DNA of 64,000 bases, from assembly GCF_900111495.1 (NCBI RefSeq), contig NZ_FOIU01000001.1:496001-560000 (forward strand), read 5' to 3'. The notes under the pieces were generated by a model. It ran no database searches and was not told where the DNA came from. It saw only the letters and a program-made list of their open reading frames with translations. The translations under genes and the position numbers were made by a program. This document shows, piece by piece, positions 54,455 through 63,064 of this stretch. Every line of letters begins with the position of its first letter. Position 1 is the stretch's first letter. This DNA is from Chryseobacterium wanjuense (GTDB lineage Bacteria; Bacteroidota; Bacteroidia; Flavobacteriales; Weeksellaceae).

Positions 54455-56190
54455 TGCAGAACAGATTTATTTACATATTATTCATTTTTACTTCCGTAAT
54501 TTCTTACGGACAGGTAAATCTTTCTGTAACCCCGGATAAAACAAATTATAACGGAAAAGATGTTATCAATCTTACCATCGTTCTTGAAATGAATGGTAGC
54601 GAATATAATCAGCAGACTCCGTTGCGCTTACCCGATTTTTCTAAATTTAACCTGATCGGAACAGGTTCTGTAAGCAATGCTTATGTAGATCCGGAAACCA
54701 ATACCGTCGTGTCTCAGTCTGTAACGAGACTGGCTCTGGAACCCAAACAGAAAGGGAAGGTAAGGGTAGGTTCGTTTCTGATAACAATTAATAATAAAAT
54801 CTATAAAACAGAACCTTTTGATATTTTTGTAAAAGATGTCGAAAAGAAATCTGTTGCCAGCAATACTTCCAAGGATGTTTATCTAAACATGGAGATCGAA
54901 GATCGTGAAGTGTATCAGGATCAGCCTACAATTGCTGTTTTGAAGGTCTATTCTAAAAATATGGACAACTTCAGAAGGGTGAAAAATATTCATCTTCCGG
55001 AGCAGGATAATTTAAGTGTTTATCCCGTAAGTTTTGCAAAATCTGAGATTGATCCTGCCGATTACGGAAATATGGCATCACAGATTCTTGCCGTATTTAT
55101 GCTCTTTCCCAACGAAGCCGGATATGTGGAAGTTCCTGGTGTTTCTGCGTCTGTAAATTCTTATTCGAATAAGAATAAAATTGTTTCCAATAAAGTAAAA
55201 ATCAATGTAAAGAAGCTTCCGGAAGGTTCTCCTGAATATTTTAAAAATGCCGTTGGAAACTTTAATGTAAGTCTTTACAATGCCTCAAAAGAAAAAGCTG
55301 AGGTAAAGAAACCCATTAATATAGTGGTGAAAGTAAGCGGAGAAGGAAACCTGAAAGATATGGAGCTTCCAAAAATTGCCGCATCTGATGATTATGAAGT
55401 TTTTGCTCCGAAAATTACTTCAAAAGTTGTGGTAGGTACAACGGGAATGAAAGGGGAAATTTTAGCCAGTTATGTTGTGATTCCTAAAAAAGCGGGTGAA
55501 ATTGCCATCAAAACTGAAGAATTTGCATTTTTTGATCCTTCAAGCAAAGAATATGTGGATCTGGGGCAACAGACATTGGCCTTAAATGCACTTTCTCATG
55601 AACAGGTACTGGAATCCCGTACAACGGTGGAGAAAGTAAATGAATACACCAATACGTTCCTGGAAACGGTAAATACGCCGGTTTTAAAAACGACTTCATT
55701 CAAAGTAAAAGAAAAAAGTAAGTTCCACTGGAATGCACTTTTAATCAATACTGCCATTTTACTAGGATTATTTTTCAGTTATCTTTTATTTAAAACATGG
55801 CAAAAAAAACGCAGATTAATTAAAGAAACCGTACCGGTAAAATCTTTAGGTTCTGTTGCTGAAACAGAAAATGAAATCAGGGAAAGACTGAAAACTGATG
55901 TAAATGATTATTTCAGCTATTTGGAAAATCTTAAAGATAATGAAGATTATCAAAAATTCTTTCAAGTGGTGGATGAGATGGATTCTGAAGTGAGAAGTCA
56001 GTATTTTCAGGGTTCAGGAGAAGATTTCGGGAAGTTCCTGGAAAGCTATAAAGGTTCTGCAATTGCTGAAGAATACAGGAATCTTGCCCAAAGAATTCAG
56101 ATCGAAAAATATGCCCCGGTAAAATCTTCCGAGGGAATTGAAGAGCTTTTAAAAGCAATTGTTAATTTATATTCTCAGATTAGCAAATAA
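54454..56190 (+). CDS. batD: BatD
   Basis: 578 residues from the ATG at 54454, which overlaps the batC stop (TGATG). Signal peptide (FTSVISYGQ), a beta-rich oxygen-tolerance domain repeated in tandem (NLSVTPDKTNYNGKDVINLTIVLEMNG; VYLNMEIEDREVYQDQPTIAVLKVYSKN), and a membrane helix near 423-443 (NTAILLGLFFSYLLFKTW) with a cytoplasmic C-terminus. Last bat gene; batE is not seen. Confidence 0.9.
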   Translation: MQNRFIYILFIFTSVISYGQVNLSVTPDKTNYNGKDVINLTIVLEMNGSEYNQQTPLRLPDFSKFNLIGTGSVSNAYVDPETNTVVSQSVTRLALEPKQKGKVRVGSFLITINNKIYKTEPFDIFVKDVEKKSVASNTSKDVYLNMEIEDREVYQDQPTIAVLKVYSKNMDNFRRVKNIHLPEQDNLSVYPVSFAKSEIDPADYGNMASQILAVFMLFPNEAGYVEVPGVSASVNSYSNKNKIVSNKVKINVKKLPEGSPEYFKNAVGNFNVSLYNASKEKAEVKKPINIVVKVSGEGNLKDMELPKIAASDDYEVFAPKITSKVVVGTTGMKGEILASYVVIPKKAGEIAIKTEEFAFFDPSSKEYVDLGQQTLALNALSHEQVLESRTTVEKVNEYTNTFLETVNTPVLKTTSFKVKEKSKFHWNALLINTAILLGLFFSYLLFKTWQKKRRLIKETVPVKSLGSVAETENEIRERLKTDVNDYFSYLENLKDNEDYQKFFQVVDEMDSEVRSQYFQGSGEDFGKFLESYKGSAIAEEYRNLAQRIQIEKYAPVKSSEGIEELLKAIVNLYSQISK

Positions 56191-56234
56191 TCAATTTATT
56201 TTCATATTTTTGCGAAATTTTTAATTACAAAGAG

Positions 56235-56837
56235 ATGGAAATTTTTAATGATTTTTCTATAAAAGAAATTATTACCTGTTTTATGGTTCTTTTTGCCGTG
56301 ATTGATATCATCGGTTCTATTCCTATTATAGTAAGTCTTCAGCAGAAATTTGGAAAAATCGATGCCGAAAGAGCTGCTATTACGGCAGGGGTGATCATGC
56401 TTGTTTTTCTTTTTGTAGGAAATAAAATCCTAAAATTTATCGGTGTTGATGTAAATTCTTTCGCCATTGCCGGTGCATTTGTAATTTTCATTATCGCTAT
56501 GGAAATGATTTTAGGAATTGAGATCAATAAAACCGCAGAGGCAAGAGCCGCATCCATCGTTCCTATTGCTTTTCCGTTGGTAGCAGGAGCGGGAACACTT
56601 ACAACTACTTTGTCTCTAAAAGCTGAATTTCACGATATTAATATCATTTTTGGTATCATTCTCAATACAATTTTCGTATATTTGGTGCTGAAATCTGCGA
56701 CCTGGCTGGAGAAGAAAATGGGCGATGCTACATTAGCGATCTTACAGAAAGTTTTCGGAATCATCCTTTTGGCGATTTCAATTAAATTATTCACCGCAAA
56801 TTTTGCACAATTGGTGCAGACTTATATTAATTTTTAA
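56235..56837 (+). CDS. MarC-family membrane protein
   Basis: 200 residues with six hydrophobic segments and the MarC signatures FFAVIDIIGSIPIIVSLQQKF, AFVIFIIAMEMILG and IVPIAFPLVAGAGTLTTTLSL. MarC proteins are of unknown transport role. It stands 44 bases after batD and before a small membrane protein. Confidence 0.9.
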   Translation: MEIFNDFSIKEIITCFMVLFAVIDIIGSIPIIVSLQQKFGKIDAERAAITAGVIMLVFLFVGNKILKFIGVDVNSFAIAGAFVIFIIAMEMILGIEINKTAEARAASIVPIAFPLVAGAGTLTTTLSLKAEFHDINIIFGIILNTIFVYLVLKSATWLEKKMGDATLAILQKVFGIILLAISIKLFTANFAQLVQTYINF

Positions 56838-56842
56838 GAATT

Positions 56843-57037
56843 ATGCAGAAGTTTTATAAAGTATTTTTGGTACTGTTTATTGTTTTCATAGCAATCAATC
56901 TTTATGCTCTTGACTGGCAATCAGATGTTTTATCTGAAGATAATCTGAAGTTTGTATTTTCTATCGCTTCGGCGGTTATTGGTCTGATCATCGTTTTCGT
57001 AATGAATACGTGGAGCCAGATCGGTGCGAAGAAATAA
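56843..57037 (+). CDS. Small two-TM membrane protein
   Basis: 64 residues: helix 4-24 (FYKVFLVLFIVFIAINLYAL) and helix 38-58 (LKFVFSIASAVIGLIIVFVMN). Such proteins commonly follow marC in Flavobacteriia. Function unknown; five bases after the marC stop, so one transcript. Confidence 0.75.
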   Translation: MQKFYKVFLVLFIVFIAINLYALDWQSDVLSEDNLKFVFSIASAVIGLIIVFVMNTWSQIGAKK

Positions 57038-57061
57038 GACAATTTTTGATATATAATATAA

Positions 57062-57092
57062 AACCCTTTCAATTTGAAAGGGTTCTTTTTTT
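57062..57092 (+). terminator. Terminator of the bat-marC cluster
   Basis: aaccctttca / tgaaagggtt perfect 10-bp stem with a three-base loop, followed by a T-run, 25 bases after the small membrane protein gene. Confidence 0.85.
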
Positions 57093-57216
57093 GTTAAATA
57101 TTTGGTATATAGTAAGCTTATCCTATATGATCACTTCAAATGAGCTGTTGAAATAAACAATTGGTATTAGGGATGTCAAGCTAAGCCTGTCGAAGCATCT
57201 GTAAGTGCAAAGTAGG

Positions 57217-58185
57217 TTAAGAAATAACCAAATTTTTCAAAACCGCTTCAGACTTCAATTCCGTTTCAATCCACTCTTTTTCCGGACTGCTTTGAGCTGT
57301 AATTCCTCCTCCTACGAATAAGTGCACCGCATTTTTATAAAGCTTAGAACATCGGAGATTAACGAAATATTGTACTGTTTTTTCTGTTTCAATCTTGATA
57401 TAACCGGCATACAATTCACGCGGAAATTTTTCCAGATTTTGGATATTTTCTTTGCAAAATTCTTTTGGGATACCACAAACAGCGGGAGTGGGATGCAATT
57501 CCTGAATGATTTTATCTAGATTTTCAGGTTTTATTTTAGCTTTAAAATCGGTTCGAAGATGTTTAATATTTCCTGAAATATGATCGTAAGTCTTAGATTC
57601 ATTAATGTTTTCAGAATAATTATTTAAAATATTTTTGATATAAGTTGTCACTGGTTTTTGCTCTTCAATTTCTTTTTCCGACCAGCTTTCTGAAATGGGA
57701 AGCGTGCCTGCAAGACTCATGGTTTCAAAATCGTGGGTTTCTTTGTTGAATTTTCCCAACACTTCCGAAAAAGCACCCATCCATGAGGTTTCCCCATTGA
57801 TGAAAATATACCTGAATGCATTCGGATAAGACTGGCAAAGATTTTTGAAACTCTCTTTTACATCAATTTCATTAAAATCAGTGAAAATTTTTCTTCTGGA
57901 ATAAACAAGCTTCGGAAGTTGATTATTTTTAATAACGTCAATAACTTTACTGAGATTTTCCAAATATTCTTCTTGGGTTTCAGTTGAAAAATGATTGTTA
58001 TCTTCTGGAAGAGATTCACTTGAAATGGTTATTTGATCGAATCTTTCGGGATTTATTTCAACGATATTTCCATTAAAATTAATTTGCGTTGTTCCATCAA
58101 AAGAATAGAAATTAACAAAATTTTCGTTGGAGTTTTCGTCTGTTGAGTACAGTTTTTCGTCGAAAGGTAATTTGAAATACATCAT
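57217..58185 (-). CDS. menF: Isochorismate synthase
   Basis: 322 residues, shorter than many homologues (about 390-430) because the N-terminal region is brief. Chorismate-binding domain motifs: LPKLVYSRRKIF, TSWMGAFSEVLGKF, MSLAGTLPISE, HLRTDFKAKIKPEN, ELHPTPAVCGIPKEF, FPRELYAGYIKIE, VGGGITAQSSPEKEWIETELK. It converts chorismate to isochorismate for menaquinone (or a siderophore). With menC and a MenI-like thioesterase in the window, menaquinone is more likely. Confidence 0.85.
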   Translation of the reverse strand: MMYFKLPFDEKLYSTDENSNENFVNFYSFDGTTQINFNGNIVEINPERFDQITISSESLPEDNNHFSTETQEEYLENLSKVIDVIKNNQLPKLVYSRRKIFTDFNEIDVKESFKNLCQSYPNAFRYIFINGETSWMGAFSEVLGKFNKETHDFETMSLAGTLPISESWSEKEIEEQKPVTTYIKNILNNYSENINESKTYDHISGNIKHLRTDFKAKIKPENLDKIIQELHPTPAVCGIPKEFCKENIQNLEKFPRELYAGYIKIETEKTVQYFVNLRCSKLYKNAVHLFVGGGITAQSSPEKEWIETELKSEAVLKNLVIS

Positions 58186-58206
58186 GATCTAAACATTTTC
58201 GAAAAA

Positions 58207-59115
58207 TTATCGGGAAATTGTATAAACGATTCCGAGGTTGATTTTTCTTTCTGCAAAGGTATTATTAGTCTTAAAGATGTCAAAATCAAATGAGCTGTTT
58301 TTTAACGAAACATTATTCATATGATATTGCTGATAATCCAGTGACAGCAGGATTTTTCTAAACACCCTGTACTGAAGTCCCAATGAAAATCCGATGTTGG
58401 TTTGGTTGCTTTTAAAATCTTCCAATTTATCCAAAACATTATTTTCCGGTGTCAGAAACTGCATTTTGTAGATGTTTTTATTGACTAAGAAACCTGCAAA
58501 AGGACGAATATTTTTCCATTCATAGAATAATTTTAACTGTAAAGTGTACTCGAAGTGTTTATTATTAAATCTTTGAAATAATAAAGGCTGATTGTCGTCT
58601 GTAAAATAAAAACCGTTGAGATAAGTATCTTCTTTGTTGGCATCCAGATCAAATGAAGAGTTCCAGTGGTAGACATTTGCGGATAATCCCAATGATAATC
58701 CGGTATTGCTGATTCTTTTTGAAGCCCAGATTCCAATATTTTCTCCAAATTGAGGCTTGCCGGAAAGCTCTTTTCCCCAATCACTGATTTTTAATCCGGA
58801 TCCGGCTTCCAAACCGTACTCGAAAGTTCTTATTTTCTGCCTTCTGGCTCTGTTGATTGCCCTTTGTTTTTCAATTTCTTCTTTGTAGACATTGCGGACA
58901 AATTTTGTTTCTTCCACCTTTAATTCTGAAAATAGTAAACCATTTTGTTTGAATTTTAAAGGCTTTATCAGATAAACCGTATCATATACTATAACTTTTT
59001 CATATACTATAACTTTTTCATATACATAAACCGTGTCAACTTTCTTTTTCTTTTGAGCGAATAAAAAGCTGGTGGTTATGACAGATAAAAGGAATATTAT
59101 TTTTTTTAAAAACAT
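58207..59115 (-). CDS. Exported protein with tandem YEKVIV repeat
   Basis: 302 residues with a signal peptide (FAQ). Residues 25-55 hold VDTVYVYEKVIVYEKVIVYDTVYLIK, coded by 18-base tandem repeats near 58985-59020. The rest (about 95-302) has outer-membrane barrel features (FEYTLQLKLFYEWKNIRPFAGFLVNKN, SLGLQYRVFRKILLSLDYQQYH). It starts 15 bases after the sigma-factor gene stop and is probably its operon partner. Confidence 0.72.
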   Translation of the reverse strand: MFLKKIIFLLSVITTSFLFAQKKKKVDTVYVYEKVIVYEKVIVYDTVYLIKPLKFKQNGLLFSELKVEETKFVRNVYKEEIEKQRAINRARRQKIRTFEYGLEAGSGLKISDWGKELSGKPQFGENIGIWASKRISNTGLSLGLSANVYHWNSSFDLDANKEDTYLNGFYFTDDNQPLLFQRFNNKHFEYTLQLKLFYEWKNIRPFAGFLVNKNIYKMQFLTPENNVLDKLEDFKSNQTNIGFSLGLQYRVFRKILLSLDYQQYHMNNVSLKNSSFDFDIFKTNNTFAERKINLGIVYTISR

Positions 59116-59130
59116 AAATTACTGTTATTG

Positions 59131-60219
59131 TTATTTTTCAATAAATACGGTATCTCGTTGGATAATTTTCTTTACTACAATTACTTTTTGTGGTGTTTCT
59201 TTTATGGAATCTTTAATGATGATTTTCTTTGAATTCGATTTTATTTCTGTATTTTTTTCTGCTGGAATTACCTCAGTTTTCTGGGCTTTGCTGGTTTCAA
59301 CATTCTGCCCAGACAAATTTTCATTAACAGGACTATTCTCTGATTTTAAATGAATATTCTGGGATATTTTTTCTTTTTTTACTGTCGTTTCCGTACTGTT
59401 CATTGAGTTTTTTAATAATGAATTTTTAGGACTTAACAATACAACTGAACCTGCAATGATAACCAAAACGGTAGAACCCATGATCATTTTATTTTTCCAG
59501 GCTCCGGTGGGGGTTAATGAAAATGCAGAATTGATATAGCTGATATTTTCCGGGATTTCAAGTTTTTTTGAAGGGGAAATGCTGAAATCTGCAAATTTGC
59601 TCCTGAAAGTTTGCGCCCACAACAATCCTCCCAATCCGAAAATAACGAGAAGCTGTGCCAGTTTTTTGTTTTTTGGTGTGTCCTGATTTACAAAATGGCT
59701 GGTCAGGAAATTCTGAACAGATTTTTTTGCCCTCATCAAATGAGATTTTGATGTATTGATAGTAATTCCCAGTGCGCTGGAAATCTCTGCGTGAGAATAA
59801 TTTTCAATGAAAAATAAATTGAAAACCGATCTATGATGCTCCGGCAGATTGTCGATGGAAGACAGCAGTTGCTCTCTCGTAAAATCGTAAATGAAAATAT
59901 GTTTTTCGTCTAAAGAAGGATGGTTCATCTCGGAATAGGTATCTGGAATTTCTGATGGTTCTGTAGTCACAAAAACCTCTTTACTGTGTTTACGCAAGTG
60001 CATTAATGCATTATTGACAACAATTTTCTTAAGCCAGCCAAAAAGCGCCTTTTCATCGGCAAGCTGATGATTCTTCTGGATAGCCGTAATAAAGCTGTCC
60101 TGAACAATATCTTCCGCCGTATAGATGTCTTGTATGTATCTTCGGCAGATCCCCAGAAGCTTTGGGGAATAGTCGCCGTAGATCTGTTGCCAGTTGATAT
60201 CACTAGTGCTTTTTTTCAT
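59131..60219 (-). CDS. ECF sigma factor fused to membrane/periplasmic domain
   Basis: 362 residues from the ATG at 60219. N-terminal ECF sigma: region 2 in QDIYTAEDIVQDSFITAIQKN... ALFGWLKKIVVNNALMHLRKH, region 4 in SSIDNLPEHHRSVFNLFFIENYSHAEISSALGITINTSKSHLMRAKKSVQNFL. After about residue 170 comes a hydrophobic segment (LAQLLVIFGLGGLLWAQ), a second one (KMIMGSTVLVIIAGSVVLL) and a polar tail ending VIVVKKIIQRDTVFIEK. This looks like sigma and anti-sigma-like membrane parts on one chain. It lies between a lipoprotein gene and an outer-membrane protein gene. Confidence 0.82.
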   Translation of the reverse strand: MKKSTSDINWQQIYGDYSPKLLGICRRYIQDIYTAEDIVQDSFITAIQKNHQLADEKALFGWLKKIVVNNALMHLRKHSKEVFVTTEPSEIPDTYSEMNHPSLDEKHIFIYDFTREQLLSSIDNLPEHHRSVFNLFFIENYSHAEISSALGITINTSKSHLMRAKKSVQNFLTSHFVNQDTPKNKKLAQLLVIFGLGGLLWAQTFRSKFADFSISPSKKLEIPENISYINSAFSLTPTGAWKNKMIMGSTVLVIIAGSVVLLSPKNSLLKNSMNSTETTVKKEKISQNIHLKSENSPVNENLSGQNVETSKAQKTEVIPAEKNTEIKSNSKKIIIKDSIKETPQKVIVVKKIIQRDTVFIEK

Positions 60220-60227
60220 ATCTTTTT

Positions 60228-61283
60228 CTAATTGGGAACGACAAAAATCGAGTTGAAACAACCTCTTGCTGTATTGGGAAGGCTCATTACTTCTACATTA
60301 TTGACATAGAATTTTACGGCTGTTCCACCAACACTGCTGTTGTATCTCGTCATATAAATATTTTGATCTTTTGCTACAAAATGCCCGATATTATTAAAAT
60401 TATTCGCATCGGAGATTTGAACCTGATTATTGTTTTTAAAATAAAAATTGCTGCCAATATAATATTTATCCGAATTATCCCAGCTTAATTCTGTGATTCC
60501 GCTTTGGGCAATATTTGTCGGGATAGAAAGATTGGTATTGGTAACAATATTTTTAATTGAAATGGAGCCAGAGATATCGGAGTAAAGAAGATACATTCCT
60601 GTGGCATCCGAAATAAATCGGCGAGGAAGTACATTGTTGGTTACTAAATTATAAGTTCCATTTTTATAAAAACCTGTATTCCAGGAAGAAATTGTTGGAA
60701 GATTAATCTTGCGTGTCGCAACATAGGTGTCATTATTAAAAATTCCAATTGCTCCCGCAGATTGAGAATTATAAGAGCTGAAACTTTCTAAAACTGTTTT
60801 TGCCCCATTTTTCCAACTGCAAAGTTGAAAAAGATCTGCAGAGGAAGTCGGATTGGGATTTCTTATAATTCCGGAAAAATAAATATTTCCATCCTTAACG
60901 GTAAAATTATTCCAAAGCTGTAAACTCAGGTCATCATTTATTGTATTTGGAGCAACATTTAAATATTGGGCAACATTGTACCTTACTCCATTTTTCCAAA
61001 AGTACCAAGAGGAAATCGTGTTGTTACCGCCAAGCGAAGCGATATTGTTGGCAAGCATATAAACATCGTTGTTATCAACAGTAATATAAGTTCCCTGTAA
61101 ATTTTCTCCTCCTGGCAAAGAAATTTTTTGTCCGTTTTTCCAATAGCAGGCATTATATTCATCCACACCGCCGACGTAAACATCGTAAGAAGTGGTTTTT
61201 TCCTGAAGGATTTCCAAATTATCCGTTTTGCAGGAAATTACAAGTGTCAATAAAAATAAGAAAGGTAAAATCAAAGTTTTCAT
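60228..61283 (-). CDS. Lipoprotein with repeated W/Y-KNG propeller-like motif
   Basis: 351 residues; signal LPFLFLLTLVISC with lipid Cys18. The body repeats a motif around CYWKNGQKI, YFWKNGVRY, CSWKNGAKT, GFYKNGTYN, each with an ITVDNNDVYM-like strand, which suggests a beta-propeller. It stands eight bases before the sigma gene, so the three genes 61283-58207 form an operon. Function unknown. Confidence 0.72.
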   Translation of the reverse strand: MKTLILPFLFLLTLVISCKTDNLEILQEKTTSYDVYVGGVDEYNACYWKNGQKISLPGGENLQGTYITVDNNDVYMLANNIASLGGNNTISSWYFWKNGVRYNVAQYLNVAPNTINDDLSLQLWNNFTVKDGNIYFSGIIRNPNPTSSADLFQLCSWKNGAKTVLESFSSYNSQSAGAIGIFNNDTYVATRKINLPTISSWNTGFYKNGTYNLVTNNVLPRRFISDATGMYLLYSDISGSISIKNIVTNTNLSIPTNIAQSGITELSWDNSDKYYIGSNFYFKNNNQVQISDANNFNNIGHFVAKDQNIYMTRYNSSVGGTAVKFYVNNVEVMSLPNTARGCFNSIFVVPN

Positions 61284-61516
61284 GGTCGATATTTTCTTAT
61301 AAGATGCAAGAAAAGAAAAAGGTTGCAGTATAAAAACAAAAAAAGCTCAAAATTATTTTTGAGCTTGATATTTTTGATATTTTTTGAAGTTTTTTTCTGA
61401 TTTAAATCGATTTTCCACAGAGTTGTTATTCCATAGAATCTAAGTATTCAAGCCTGAATTCCTGCGGAATGACGAACTTTGTTAATATTTTCTAATATTT
61501 AAATGAATGACTTAAA

Positions 61517-61592
61517 CCATAGCCCCGATTGAAACGACATCCTTTTTGGTTGCGGGCGAAGCGAAGCGGAGCCCGTAACCAAAAAGATACAG
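61517..61592. repeat. Dispersed palindromic repeat, copy 2
   Basis: Inverted arms cctttttggtt / aaccaaaaag around a GC-rich centre (gcgggcgaagcgaagcgg). It matches the reverse complement of 78-176. A REP-like 'cttcgacaggc' follows at 61594, related to 57184-57196. The rest of 61284-61651 (368 bases) is without an ORF. Confidence 0.7.
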
Positions 61593-61651
61593 CACTTCGA
61601 CAGGCCCAGCATAAATTCCAAGCGGAAAAAGCTTCAAATAAAATTAAAATC

Positions 61652-62089
61652 CTATCGATTAATAATATTATTCGTCATAGTCGTATGATTGATCAACTGA
61701 CCTTTCTCGTCACGGATCTCTATTTCAGAAACATGCATAGTCTTTCCTTTTCGGATAAATCTTGCAACGGCTGTTACGATTCCCTCTTTTTTGCTTCTTA
61801 AGTGATTGGAATTAATATTCGTTCCGACACCGAAATATTTCTCACCATCAATAAAAATATTAGACAGGCTTGAGCCCATTGTTTCTGCCAAAACACAGCT
61901 TGCACCGCCGTGCATGATTCCGAAAGGCTGATGAATTCTTGGTAAAACAGGCATTGTGGCTGTTAGAGTTTCATTTTCAAGATCAATATCAATGAATTTT
62001 ATATCAAGAGTTTTTGCAAATGTTTCTTCACCCCAATTGTTGATGAATTCTAATATTTCTTCTTTAGTTTTATCTTTCGTGTAATACAT
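61652..62089 (-). CDS. Hotdog-fold thioesterase (PaaI/MenI type)
   Basis: 145 residues with the PaaI signature IHQPFGIMHGGASCVLAETMGSSLS and the C-terminal KTMHVSEIEIRDEKGQLI. Such enzymes cleave acyl-CoA thioesters. The presence of menF and menC in the same window makes a DHNA-CoA thioesterase (MenI) a plausible role, but the motif does not decide substrate. Confidence 0.82.
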   Translation of the reverse strand: MYYTKDKTKEEILEFINNWGEETFAKTLDIKFIDIDLENETLTATMPVLPRIHQPFGIMHGGASCVLAETMGSSLSNIFIDGEKYFGVGTNINSNHLRSKKEGIVTAVARFIRKGKTMHVSEIEIRDEKGQLINHTTMTNNIINR

Positions 62090-62155
62090 GCTATCAGTAA
62101 ATGAGTAATTGATAATGAGTGATTTTGTGAACTTTCAGCATCCAGCTTCAATCTT

Positions 62156-62752
62156 CTAGCCCTTTGCTTCAGAATCATTTCCCATGATATTCGGATTCCA
62201 GTTTTCCGGAACTTTTGGAACGATATCGTTTTTGATGTAATAATCTTCGATTTCGCGCATGATTTCTGTGAACGGAACAGAAGCAATTCTTTCGTAAGGA
62301 ATGGTATATCCCAAATAAATAATCTTCCTTTTAAAATCTCCTGCCGCCAAAACGATCGGAACTTTTGCTGCCAAAGCCATGTGATAAAAGCCTTTTCTCC
62401 ATTTCGGAACCCAGCTTCTTGTGCCTTCCGGAGTGATAACCAGACTGAAATTATCTTTTTCAAACTGTTTGGCCACGAAATTCACCAGGTCATTTTTCTG
62501 GCTTCTGTCGATCCCGATTCCGCCTAACCCTTTTACTAATCCTCCGTACCAGGCTTTTGTATGAGCGTCTTTAATGATGACCTTCAGAGGCTTCTCCAAA
62601 GCCCAATAGGCAAAGTTTCCCAGAATATATTCCATGTTGTGGGTGTGTGGCGCTACAACGAGAATACATCTGTTGAGGCTGTTGACGTCGCCTTGTAAGA
62701 CGATTTTCCAGCCCATCATTTTTAACATCAGTTTGCCGAATAGTTTCTTCAT
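62156..62752 (-). CDS. PlsC-like acyltransferase
   Basis: 198 residues. Acyltransferase motif 1 as VAPHTHNMEYILGNF (H-x4-E in place of H-x4-D), motif 2/3 as GGIGIDRSQKNDL and VITPEGTRSWVPKWRKGFYHMAL, motif 4 as VPIVLAA. A membrane-associated 1-acylglycerol-3-phosphate-type acyltransferase. The replacement of the motif Asp by Glu is noted; the catalytic His is present. Confidence 0.82.
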   Translation of the reverse strand: MKKLFGKLMLKMMGWKIVLQGDVNSLNRCILVVAPHTHNMEYILGNFAYWALEKPLKVIIKDAHTKAWYGGLVKGLGGIGIDRSQKNDLVNFVAKQFEKDNFSLVITPEGTRSWVPKWRKGFYHMALAAKVPIVLAAGDFKRKIIYLGYTIPYERIASVPFTEIMREIEDYYIKNDIVPKVPENWNPNIMGNDSEAKG

Positions 62753-62771
62753 ATCTTCACATTAAAACAAA

Positions 62772-62798
62772 AAAGTATAACCAAAGTGGTTATACTTT
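62772..62798 (-). terminator. Terminator of the 20-residue peptide gene
   Basis: A perfect 12-bp stem (aaagtataacca and its complement) with a three-base loop, followed on the minus strand by TTTTT, 27 bases after the peptide stop. Confidence 0.8.
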
Positions 62799-62824
62799 AC
62801 AAATATATTGAAATATTATCGCTC

Positions 62825-62887
62825 TTAAAACAAACCGCTGATTAAATCTACGATTTTCATTATGATTTCTAGTGCTAATTGTACCAT
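62825..62887 (-). CDS. 20-residue amphipathic peptide
   Basis: The minus-strand ORF codes MVQLALEIIMKIVDLISGLF. It would form an amphipathic helix with charges at E7, K11 and D14 on one face and hydrophobic residues elsewhere. It has its own TTTG-N23-TACATTTG promoter (62935-62969) and terminator (62772-62798), so it is a complete small transcription unit. It resembles phenol-soluble-modulin or type I toxin peptides in size and amphipathicity only. No antisense RNA is evident. The rest of 62753-63064 holds nothing else. Confidence 0.6.
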   Translation of the reverse strand: MVQLALEIIMKIVDLISGLF

Positions 62888-62934
62888 GATTATTAAATAT
62901 TTTTGAGTGTTTTGGTTATAATTTTTTTTCTACA

Positions 62935-62969
62935 CAAATGTAAAACTTTTTATTAACATGGCGAACAAA
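62935..62969 (-). promoter_or_regulatory. Promoter of the 20-residue peptide gene
   Basis: On the minus strand TTTG (62966-62969), a 23-base spacer, and TACATTTG (62935-62942) give one of the best matches in the window to the Bacteroidota promoter consensus. Transcription would start about 40 bases before the peptide ATG. Confidence 0.65.
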
Positions 62970-63064
62970 TATTTTATATTTTTTTGCCCCTTGTGAGAGA
63001 AGAAGAGTGTGAATTTCAAACAATTGGCTATCCATTCACACCTTCTGCCACTCTCTGCAGTTAA

